From Cyrtodaria siliqua (taxonomy: Eukaryota > Mollusca > Bivalvia > Adapedonta > Hiatellidae): a DNA stretch of 64,000 nt. How positions within the stretch are numbered: the stretch's first letter is position 1; each line of letters begins with the position of its first letter. The stretch is from assembly GCA_037043455.1 (NCBI GenBank), contig JAWPHD010008234.1, forward strand, positions 53,714 through 117,713. Reading direction: 5' to 3'. Below, in pieces: positions 1-12,600 of this stretch. Under the pieces are notes generated by a model, which saw nothing but the letters and a program-made list of their open reading frames with translations, did not search any database and had not been told where the DNA came from. The position numbers were made by a program, and so were the translations under genes.

Positions 1-368
1 GCCCCAGCTATCCCGCCCTAGAACCAGCTATAAAACTAACACAAACACCAGCTATCCCACCCTAGACCCAGCTATTAAATCCACCCTAGCCCAGCTATCC
101 CACCCTAGACCCGGCTATCCCACCCTAGACCCTGCTATCCCACCCTAGACCCAGCTATTAAATACACCCTAGCCCTAGCTATCCCACTCTAGACCCAGCT
201 ATCCCATTCTAGACCCAGCTATCCCACCCTAGCCGTAGCTATCCCATCCTAGACCCAGCTATCCCACCCTAGACCCAGCTATCCCACTCTAGACCCAGCT
301 ATCCCACCCTAGACACAGCTATCTCACTCTAGACACAGCTATCCCACTCTAGACCCAGCTATCCCACC
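1..368. repeat. 21-bp minisatellite in spectrin intron
   Basis: About 17 tandem units of roughly 21 bp with the consensus CAGCTATCCCACCCTAGACC. A few units are longer (for example those containing 'attaaat'). The array touches the left edge, so its true length is unknown. It lies in the intron that follows the last visible alpha-spectrin exon. I see no coding potential. Confidence 0.9.
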
Positions 369-483
369 CTATACTCGTCACTATTCCACTTTCGGCAAGC
401 TGTAGTCTATGCAGAATGTATGCCAAAAATCAAAACATACACATCATATTTAAACACTTTTTCTCCCACAGTTCAACACATAC

Positions 484-658
484 CTTCCCATAATCCTCTG
501 ACATGAGTTGTCCCTCAATCTCTGTGAGCCATGTCTCAATGTCCTCGACATTACGGTTGAACTGTTGCTGTTGACTCGCCTCCTTCAGTTTGTTTCCCTT
601 AAACTCTGTCTGCTTCAGCAGAGTGGCCCACGACTCCAGTATCTCATCAATCCTCTCT
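484..658 (-). CDS. Alpha-spectrin coding exon 9
   Basis: 175 nt encoding (R)ERIDEILESWATLLKQTEF... through EGQLMSEDYGK, ending at an AAG|GTATGT donor. The next exon is beyond the left edge. Confidence 0.95.
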
Positions 659-3600
659 CTGAATAGGAAGGGTAATTAAAAACAGTTCATAGAAACTAAA
701 CATGCTTAAACCATTTAGTTAAATCTATCAGAAATGAAAACTTGTAGAGTGGACGACTGAAGATTGGACATGTTTATAGTACTTCAAGGCATGTATTTAC
801 CTGATGGTCTCAGAGGCGTAATGTTCCTCTGCCAACAACTGTTCGCCGGACGTCTGGATTGCCTCAATCCGGTTTTTGTTGGCCTCAATTTCTGCCTCGA
901 AATTCTGATGTTTCTGAACTTTGGTCTGCAAGTTGGTGGGGTCCTGAACATACAGAGGTAACATTTAGCACTCGGAGAATCAGAAGCAGAAATACAAAAT
1001 ACTGTCCTTAAAATTCGTTAGTATTCAATTGTATTCTGTAAGGTTAACTTTGCATCTAAATATATATTTAAGACGTCTTGTTATCATACACTGATATCAT
1101 AGGAAGTTCAGCTAAAACGGAAATACATGAACATAGTCCATATTACAACAAGAAAGTGGTTAAGTCGTAACACTCGGTTTGAATTTCTGGTAAGAATATT
1201 TGCATAATTGTTTGTTACTTAGTAAAAGACCTATAGTGTAACAGGATTGTGTTTCAGTACACAAAAAAATACTTTATTTTACTTATACAACAATTATACT
1301 TACCAGGTAGTTTTCATCAGAAGCTGTCTTAAGTTTCTCGTTGATCCAGCTCTTTGTTTCATCGCAATCACGCTGGAAAGTCTGGAATTTGTATGACTCC
1401 TCCAGTAGGTGGCGCCGTAGTGAAGATGCCTCGTACAGACGATTTCTTCTTGTCAGCAACTGATCTCGTCTGCCTGCTACGTCATCGTGCGCATAGTGTT
1501 CATTCTCAATCAACTTAGTGGCGAATTCATCAAGAGCTTTAATCTTCTCCTCTTGGGCAGCGAGAGACTTCTCGAAATCATCATGCTTCTTGAACAATGC
1601 CTCTACGCTGTCCAGTGAGTCCCCAAGGTCCTCGTTAGCCAGAAAGGCCTCTTGTTTGGTCATCCAGGCATCGGCCTGCTCGGTATCTCTGTAGAAGAGC
1701 TGTAGGTCCATACACTGCTCGTACAGGATCCTCCTCTCCTCCCACAGCTCGTGAAGACTGTCCTTCTCCGAGATTAGCGTATGCACCTTCTCCTTCACTT
1801 CCTCTGCAGCGTAGTGATCTGTCTGGACCAACAACTCCCCTGCCTCCATGGCCGACTGGAAACTGTCTTCACGTGCGTCAATCTCTCCTTTATGTTCCTG
1901 GTGTCTCTCCAGAAGGGCTTCAGCACCGGCAACATCCTTCGCAAGGTCGTCGGCGGAGATTATGGTCTTCATGTCATGCACCCAGGAGACAAGGTCACGA
2001 AAATCAGCGAGGAATCTGTGTAGATTGTACGAGTCGTCCAGGCGTGATTTTCTTTCTGCTCCCTGTTTGTATATACTGGTTAGTTAAAATTTGTTTCTGA
2101 ATTTAGAAGTAAGAAAGTATCAACAATGTTAAGAACATAAAGTTATTTATATTTACGTGATACATTTTACATAATTTATTTTAATTTGTTCTGTGTAGGG
2201 AAAACTGAGATCAGTGTTTTAATCAGAATGTATTCTTCATTTTTTTACCCCACAGTCAAACTTCACTACAACCTACCTTGTCCTTCAGTCTTCTCCAGTT
2301 GTCTTCAATCTCACTCTGTTTATTTTCTATGGCATCTTTTTGTTCAGGATGGATGTCCGTCAATCTCTGCGCCTCGGTCCCGAGGGCAGTCACCTTCTCA
2401 TTGAGAGCAGCAAGGTCCCTCTCCACTCCCTCGTGTTTACGCCTGAGTGCCTGCACACTAGCCAGGTCACGACCATAATCATCGGTGGACAAGATGGCAT
2501 CCTTCTCCATGATCCAGGCAATGGTCTCATCAGCATCTCTGTCCACAAATGAATATAGAGAAAATAAATATTACACTATGAATACAGAGAAAATGAATAT
2601 TAACACAAGGAATATAGAGATGAATATTATACAATGAAAATAGAGAAGAATAAATATAAAACAATCTCAGAAATATTATTATCATTTACTTCAGCTTTTT
2701 GCAAAATGGCTAATAGAAAATAAATAAATTTTCGTGAAAACTGCCTGAGCAGCACCGTTTCCTACAATATATTGATGGGTACAAACAATTAAACAGCAGT
2801 CGAGGCTTTCTTTAATCCTTTGTCTGTATATGTGCGTTCCGATGTTTACCCTGGGTGATATAACTGATTTACTACTCATTGGCAAATCAAGTGCAAACAC
2901 AGGTAGCTCATTACACACCTGTTAAATCTCTGTATTTCGTGAGCTCCGAACAATCTCTCCTGTCTCAGCAATGATAGCTGTCTCAGCCTGGCCCACGCCT
3001 CATTCACCTCTTCACGCTTCTGGTTGATGGTGTCTTCCTCTGGGTGTCCGTCCTCCAGCAGCTGCTGTGACAGGGTGTTCACCTCGGTCACTTTGTCCTC
3101 GTGGTTCTGTAAGTCCTTCTGGAATTCGTCAAACTTCTTCTGTAGGACCTCTACATGTTCCAGATCTTGTCCAAACTCTTCTGATGTAACGAAAGCTTCC
3201 TGTAGACAATGGGAAATAAAATAAATGGGGCTTAATACATGTAAGAAAGCGACTTCAGAGGGGAAAGACATGGTGAAAATGTAACATCTGTAGATCTTTG
3301 TTTAAATATTGCTTTACAAGTTTATCTTGTATATAATATATTACTGTATACCTAATCATCATGTATTCAGAACATGAAGATGCCAACTATAACACAGAAT
3401 AGCATCAATGTGTACCTTATCTTGAATATAACAGTGTGTACCTTATCATGTATCCAGAACATGACCTCGTTGCATTCTCTCATGAACTGTACGAGTTTGA
3501 GGGCCTGCTGTAACTTGGTGCCCTTCTCTCGCAGCTTTGATAACAGCAGCTCCCATAGTCTGTGTAACTCGTCCAGACGTTCCTGAATAACCAAAAGATG

Positions 3601-6600
3601 ACAAATATAAATCAGAGCAAATGTACTCACTTTATTCTGTAATTTTAATCTTGAAGAGAAAAAGAAAATTGGTAGAACTGATGGTACTTCCCGAAATGTA
3701 TCGACTTATCAAATAACCTTGTATCATCCAGCGGTAATCAATTTGCAGTTCAATTAGTAGTTTTTGACTTATGCTCTGGACAATGGTTTTGTGCTCTCAA
3801 CTTCTTCGCATTGCCTTTATCATTGTATGAAGTTTCATTAGTCCCATGACGGGTTATTGTGTTATGCTCCGGACAAGAAGTTACAGTTCTTGCACTCTGC
3901 ACTTCCTCTTATTGCCCTCTATCATTGTGTGACGTTTAATTGCAGTTCCCATAAGCAGTTTTGAAGTTATGCTCTAGACAAAAAAAATAATAAAATTACA
4001 AAGGGCAATAACTCTAATTTGAATGAAGACAATTATAGTTATGGTTATTGCACTCTGCACTTCCTCTCATTGCCTTCTATCATTGTGGCAATGGGAGATT
4101 TTACCCGACCTGCAAGGTTGTGAAGTTCCCAACTCTTTCGGCTTAACAATGGATACACTGTGATATCTTTAAACTGTTTTTCTTCTATTTTATGAAGCGC
4201 TCACATCAATTGGGTATGGTAAGTAGCCAATCAACTTTATTTTCAAAATCAAATATTTTAGTGATCTGAAATCCAACAGTAGGAATATCACCAAAACACT
4301 TAAGACATACACAGTGAAATACAAAGCATGTTTAAAACAAGAAGCAAGAAAATAAAAGTCATATCTCTCTCTCTCTATATATATATATGCTTATTTATGA
4401 TAACAGTCAATTGTTATCTTATATAATTTTCATTCCATGCCAGTATTCTCCTCACGTTATCTTTAATCTGGGACATACAGGTCATCCGGGGACATATTTA
4501 CAGGTCATCCGGGGACATACATACAGGTCATCCGGGGACATACATACAGGTCACCCGGGGACATACACAGGTCACCCGGGGACAAACATACAGGTCATCC
4601 GGGGAAATACATACAGGTCATCCGGGGACATACATACAGGTCATCCGGGGACATACATACAGGTCATCCGGGACATACATACAGGTCAACAATAAATGGG
4701 GGGGAACTTTATCTACCTTATGCTTGTTCATGATGAATAAACAATACCATAGCCCTGTTTATTAACACCCTGGGCAACTAAAATAATTTGTTTGTATGGT
4801 GTTTGTATAGTGTTTGTACGGTGTTTGTACTGTGTCTGTAGTGTGTTTGTATGGTATTTGTATGGTGTTTGTATGGTGTTTGTATGGAGTTTTACGTCAT
4901 TTTCAACACATGTATGGTTATAATATGACGGTCCGTTTTTTGTGATGGAGGCAAACCACCCACATTTCCTGGGTAGAACTGTACTGTACACCTCCCGCCA
5001 TCCTTACAAGTTGAACACCCGGTGACTGTTATCTCTGTCACTTTTAGCAAACTTTATTTTTTAATGTAAATGTTATCTATGTTTGGATGATTACTCAAGT
5101 GTCGCACCACTTTGAAAATGCATAAATGAGAGACTATGGTAGATGAATATGGGAGTATGTACAATACACCTGTGTACCTGAGGAGTGTAGGTGTTCTACA
5201 CATTTGTAAGATAGTACTGAACTTAAACCCATATATCAAATCTAATCTTTCTGTGAAGTGGTTAGAGCAAATACAAGCTTGTTTCAGGCTGTGCAGATTT
5301 CATTCAGATTCAGCTTAATACAGAGTAACAGCACACAGTATGGATACAACAGAAGATTCCATGATGGCATTGCTCACAGCAGAAAGGATAAACAAGGTAA
5401 ATATAGTTGGCTATGTTTTAAGCAATTTGTGTCTCATTTAACCCACAGATAACTGCCATGCTACTCTGGGAGAGCCATTGATAACCATGACAGAGCTTTT
5501 TAGGTTTAATGGGAACAAATAAATAGTTTTCATTTCCTTGAAATATGAAAGAAATATAAGCATAATGCTGTTTAAATCATCAAAATCCATCCAGAAATAA
5601 AAAAGTTACAGCAGTTTGAACTTTTAACATGTTGGGTTTTTATCTGCCAGGTTTGGTGCATTTACCTACATGTATACACAACACGCACCTAGCTGACGGT
5701 GTATTGCGCTCTACTATTTTTAACCAGTTATGTGTAAATACATGCTTCAGTTGTTGACCTGGCGCTTAAATGCGCTAAGAGATACAAATTAAAGAAAAAA
5801 TGCACTTGAAAGAGTAAAAATATATGAAAAAATCGGTGTATGAACGCTGATGAACGTCAAATTATTTCTTAATAAAACTGAGCTCCAAAGTTGGACCAAC
5901 TTTGACCTAGATTTAAAAATAGAAATGATCAAAATTTTCCATCAAATTTTATATGTATATATTACCCATAGTACCATCTAACATTAGCATCTTATTTGAA
6001 TAATGAATTTGATTGGTTATCTAAAGAAAACACCATTACAACACAAGACCTTTTCTGTCAGGAGCTAAAAATAGCGGGCAGGTGCCCGCAAATCCGCTAC
6101 ATGTGACATTTTCAGAAAATGTTTCTTCTACGATACTGGCTATAAAATTTAAAGTTGACACAACAGAATTGTAAATATAACTTCAATTGACAATATGTCA
6201 TTATTCTAATATGTATAAAGCAATTGTGGGCTGATATATTGGTTTTTAAACTTGACCTAAATTGTATTGAGGCAGATAGGAAAATCCAAAATGGCGGATC
6301 CTCTGTCATGGTTACCACTGACAGATCAAAGGGAGGTAATTTGACAAAAGTACTGCAACTAAGGGGGGTAAACTAGCATGTTTGCCTTTGTTCTGACATA
6401 GACCTACATACTCTGGATTCGAAACAAGTCTTAAATCCAATTTATCCGCCGAATAATAATTTACCCATGAATATTTACGTGTACAGGTAAGGTTTTTTCG
6501 CGCATGCTCGTTGCGCTAAGTTATGCACCGTCTTACGAATTGATCAAATTAATGAATAAAACGTAATATACATATCGTTGTTAATATATTTGTTTTGAGA

Positions 6601-9600
6601 ATAGTACATAAGTCAGATGGATCATTTAAAGATGATACGAGAGATAATTCTATGTTCTTTATAGTGATGTCATAATTCTATGTTCTTTATAGTGATGTCT
6701 GTTTAGTTTTAATAGTTACAAACTTAATAACAAAATATCCTTTCGTTTGATGGTATGTGAACTGCAACAGTGATGCGAATGTTCTAAAATCAAGTTAGTC
6801 ATTTAGTGTTGTACAATTTATTATTATAATGTACATTATCCCTTTCTTTATGTTATATGCAAGACTAGCATATATATTCATCTACATACATACGTACACA
6901 TTTTACGAAAGCAGACACTGAAAATCATTGCAGCATAAGACAGAATGCGCACGCCAATATTTCAATTTTATATAAAGCTGAGAATAAGATATATAAATAC
7001 TAAATTTATAACAGTGGTCAAATTTAGTAAAGCATATACAAGTATATCAAATATATATTGTTTTTGGATTATTTCTATGGAGACAAATGCACAAAACTTC
7101 AAAGATGTAGCTTGGGAAAAGACTGCCAGTGATATATTATTTTTATTATATTATTATTATTATTATTATTAACAGACAAACAGTGATTCCGATGTTCACA
7201 TATATGCATTCATGGTCACATTAGCATAAGCACGGTTCAACTTCATCTGTATTTTGTAATAAAAACACTGAGTTAACAACTTCATGTCGGTTGTTATTTA
7301 ATCAAATATAATCACACATGACACTAATTACAACACCCTGTTTTCCCTAGTCCACCCTGTTATGTCAAATAAACAAATCAAAGACTGTGATCAAATTACT
7401 TCTATCCATTCGTGTTATACCGAATACGTGTAATGGTCACGCTCGATTGGTGGTCGTATCAATTTCAAACCCTTGTCTGTATATTGTCACCTTTTGAAGT
7501 GCGGTACCAAATATAATTCAAAGTCATGTCGGCATATTGTTTCCTTTTAAAAAGCGGTAAAAGAAAATTATAATAGCGTGGGAAGTGACCGCGCCTCGAC
7601 TTAATTTTTATATGAAATCTGGGATGAAAATTGACATATAGGGCCCTGATTAAATGGGTGCTAAATCAGAGTTGTTGTTTTTTCGTGAGGCAATGATTAA
7701 GATCTAGTGCGAAATGTAAATGTAGGAATTTAAAAATATGTTATTGTAAAACAATCATGGATATGCAGGTAAGTGAGTATCATACTATCTCTACGAACAT
7801 CTTTGGATAAAATACGTGTTTGTTCTTTAAATTCATAATGAGCCAAGATGTCTTTGGAAAAATACTATAATCAACCCGCAAGTTTGAACATCATGTCATA
7901 ATAAATCGAAATGGTTGATTTCAAAAAGGTAAATAGTTACACTTTGACACGTTTTTAATAAATGATGCTTTCTGTTTTGTTTTTTTACCAATTTCAATGC
8001 ACAAATTTGAGACCTAAATAAAAGTTTTCTTGCCAACTCTAAATAGCAATACCAATATAATCAGATCATGAGTTTGAACATCATATATGTCATTACTAAA
8101 GAAGCAGTTAGATTTAAATAATATACACATTACACTTGATAATGAAAAATGCACTCATATGTTAAACCATTTTCAGTACACATATTTCAGACCATTTGAT
8201 ATCAAATGTCAGTTATTGCATCTTCTTAACAATACCAATATAACTGATTCGTCATTTTTGAAAATTGCTTATTAATGAAGGAGGAGTTTTAATCCAAAGT
8301 CAGACTATACATTTCACTTTTTAAAGAAGAAATGTTCCTTTTTATCAAATTTCAATACACAAATTTTCAAACAAAATGAATGTTTACTTAAAATCCAAGA
8401 CCAGTCGCCGAATCTACACAATAATGCCATTTCAAACAATTCATCATTTTCAACATATTGCCATAAATAAAGGAGGAGTTTGATTTATAAAAACGTACAC
8501 ATTTGACATTTTAAAAAGGAATGCATCCTATTTGCCTTAAAACTGGTACCCTCTTGCATACCGTAGACTAATTGGGGAACCAATTGGTACCCTGTTGTAT
8601 ACCACAAAGTAATCAGGGAACCAGCTTATTCGCCATTAGAATAAATCTATAATAAGCATGGGGCCGATAGGCAGTTTCGAATCTCCATGGTTCTGATAAG
8701 CAGAAATGTGTGATATTAATTCACTTGTCAAAGATGTTATAGTGATCATCTTATTAATCAAATAAAAATAGGCAATCACTATTTTTAAACCAAAGCAGAT
8801 TTTTAACCATGTAAATGATACGAGTTATGCAAATGTAAGCAATGGTTATATATATGTGTCACGGTGTCATATCGTCTTTATCTTGTATAGTACACACTTT
8901 CTTCACCTCTACGGCTTGCGTTGAGGGGTGTGTACACACTGACATACAAATATATGGTCTATATGTGTCATGGTGTCATATCGTCTTTATCTTGTATAGT
9001 ACACACTTTCGTCACCTTTACGGCTTGCGTTGAGGGGTGTGTACACACTGGCATACAAATGTGTCACGGTGTCATATTATCTTTTATCTTGTAAGGTACA
9101 CACTTTCTTCACCACTGTTACGGCTTGCTGAGAGGGTTGTGTACTATATACTGGCATACAAATATATGGTCTATATGTGTCATGGTGTCCTATAACATTT
9201 TGTCTCAGTTGTGGACTGCTAAATTGTACTGACATTCTGTTTAGCTTGGAATACAAGACCTTTATACCATTTTCAGGCTTTTGAGAGAATGCAACAGGAG
9301 ACTGCCATCCAGGATGGCAGACTGGTATTGATCACGGAGGACTACCACACGGCCACCCTGAACTTCTTGAAGGAGAGTTTTTTCAAAGATGAGGTCGTGT
9401 GTAAAGCATTAGGAGTGAAATGGAGTGACCAGCTGGAAGCTCTTCTAATTGGAGTCTTCAATGCACATTTATCCTTGATGCTGATTGGTCAAGAAAATGA
9501 TGACATCATGGGGGTTCGCCTCATAAATCTTTCAAAAAAAGACGAAAAAATGAATGCGGAAGATTTTACAGATGAAGGGACTAGAAAGATGATAGCATTT

Positions 9601-12600
9601 ATGCTGTATGGGGCAGGCAAAGCCAAAATGTTTGAACACTATAACATAAAGGAGGCAATTCAATTCTTTGGTTTAGGTGTTGCAGAGAAATACCGCCAGC
9701 GTGGGGTGGGAACGATGCTTGTTAAAGCAGCTGTAAATTTTATAGAGCAGTTAGAGATTTATCCGATCTATTTGAAAGTAGAAGGAAATTCTAACTTTTC
9801 CAAAAGAATTTTTGATAAATTAGGATTTGAAATGCTAGCAGAAGTTTTTTATGCTGAATATAAAGTAAATGGAGAAACTCTTATCTGCAACACTGGGGAA
9901 GAACAATCCCAAAAAATGTACGGCAAAGCTATACTGGGCAAAAAACAGTCATAAACTGTACATCTGCCCAACAAACAGTCATAAAACTGTACTACTGGGC
10001 AACAAACAGTCATAAAACTGTACTACTTGGCAACAAACAGTCATAAAACTGAACGGAAAAGCTATACTGGGCAACAAACAGTCATAAAATTGTACTACTG
10101 GGCAACAAACAGTCATAAAACTGTACGGAAAAGCTATACTGGGCAACATCATAAAATACTACTGGGCAACAAACATTCATAAAGCTGAACGGAAAAGCTC
10201 TACTGGGCAACAAACAGTCATAAAACTGTACGGAAAAGCTATACTGGGCAACAAACAGTCATAAAACTGTACTACTGGGCAACAAACAGTCATAAAACTG
10301 TATGGAAAAGCTATACTGGGCAACAAACAGTCATAAAACTGAACTACTGGGCAACAGTCATAAAACTGTACTACTGGGCAACAAACAGTCAATGTTTAAA
10401 TCGAGGAGACCATACTTTATACATTACTTAATATTAAAATTATGATTTATTTAGTCCAATAAAATATAAACACTACAATGTTACCTTGATGATGGTTGAG
10501 GCAAAGTGGTCCTCGTCGATCATTTCTGTTCCAATGTTGTCAAGGAGAACGATAGCGTTGGCATGGGCGGCAACTTCTGCCTCGAAAGCCTGGTGCTTCT
10601 GAATCTTTGCCTGTTGAAGAAAAAAACTAAATCTTATTTCACGATACTTGATCCCTGCCACCATCAATTTTCCACAATGCAGCAGCACAAGTTCAAAATA
10701 AAGTCAAACTGTAAAGAGTTTTATTTAGCATTATTTAAGTTACATTTATAAACACAAGAGGCCCTAGAGGGCCTGTATTCACTCTACTGGCTATATGGAG
10801 TCCGTGGAGGGGGAAATGACATAGATATGCGCAACTAGGCTTTTTACTGATCATTCCTGCAAGGTTTCGTTGAAATCCAGCCAGGGGTTCAGGAGAACTA
10901 GTCCAGACAAAGTTTGTGTATTAAAACCTTTTAACTTTCAAAACTCCGCCAAAAATCATTCAACCGTAATACGGCGATGATATGCACAACTAGGCCTGGT
11001 ACTGATCATCCCTGAAAAGTTTCGCTGAAATCGGGCCATGAGTTCAGAAGAGACTAATCCCGACAAAGTTTGTAAAGTAAAACCTTTAAGGGCCATAACT
11101 CATTCAAATATAACACGGCGATGGTATGCACAACTAGGCTTGATACTGATCAAATCTGCCAAGTTTCGCTGAAATCCAGCCAGGGGTTCAGGAGGACTAG
11201 TCCGAAGTTTGCGTATTAAAACATATAAAGGACCATAACTCTGCCAAAAATCTTACAGCTGGAATCCCTGCAAAGTTTCGTTAAAAGTCGGCCAGAGGTT
11301 TAGGAGAACTAGTCCAGATAAAGTGTGTGTACTAAAACCTTTAAATCATTCAGCCGGAACACGGTGACAATCTACACAACTAGACTTGAAATCCAACCAA
11401 ATGAAGGCCCTATCGTCTTAACAAGGCAAAATACAGCATTTTTAACTAAATCAAGGGCCATAACTCGGGTATTAATAATCCAATTTGGCTGGTTGACGAA
11501 CTGGTCCAAGCTTTCATTGATATTAGCAACCAGAAAAAAATCTGGCAAAGATCGGATGAAAAATGAAAGCCCTATCATCTTAACGAGGCAAAATACAGCA
11601 CTTTTAACTAAATCAAGGGCCACAACTCTTGTGTTACTAGTCCGATCTCGTTGGGTTTTCGATCTTGTCCGAGTTTTCGTTGATATTAACAATCTATGCA
11701 AGTTTGGTAAAGATCAAATAATAAGTGAAGGTGCTACTGTTCACAAGCCAGAATATGACATTTTCAGCAATTCAAGGGCCACAACTCCTGTGTTACTAAT
11801 CCGATCTGGCTAGTTTTCAAACTTCTTAAAGCTTTCATTGATATTAACAATCTATGCATGTTTGATAAAGATCAAATAATAAATGAAGCAAAATATAGCA
11901 TTTTTTGTTAATTCAAGGGCAATTACTCTGGTGTTCCTAATCCGATCTGGCCGGTTTTCGAACTCATCAGAGCTTTCATTGATATTAACAATTTGTGCAA
12001 GTTTGGTAAAGATCAAATAATAAATGAAGATGCTAGAATGTTCACAAAGCAGAATATGGCAATTTTCAGCAAATGAAGAGCCATAACTTCGGTGAAACTA
12101 ATCCGATCTGGCTGGTTTTCGAACTTGTCCGAGCATTCATTGATATAAAGACCCTGGTAAAGTTAAGTAAAGATCTAATAATAAATGAAGGTTCTAGAGT
12201 GCTCACAAGGCAGAATATTGCATTTTTCAGCAAATCAAGGGCCATAACTCTGGCGTTACTGATCTGATCTGGCTGGTTTTTGAACTTGTCCGAGCTTTTA
12301 TTGATATTAACAATCTGTGCAAGTTAGGTAAAGATAAAATAATAAATGAAATTACTAGAGGGTTCACAAAGCAGAATATGGCATTTTTCAGCAAATCAAG
12401 GGCCATAACACCGGTGTTACTGATCCAAACTGGCTAGTTTTCGAACTTCTCTGAGCTTTTATTGATATTAACAATCTGTGCAAGTTTGGTAAAGATCAAA
12501 TAATAAATAAAGGTGCTAGAGTGGTCACAAGGAAGACAATGCCTAATATGGCATTTTTCAGCAAAGCCATAACTCCGGTGAAACTAATCCGATCTGGCTG

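Noticed and set aside
764..2546. Plus-strand ORFs over the spectrin exons
   Set aside because: Antisense shadows; the minus-strand exons have GT-AG borders and a continuous 711-codon spectrin frame.
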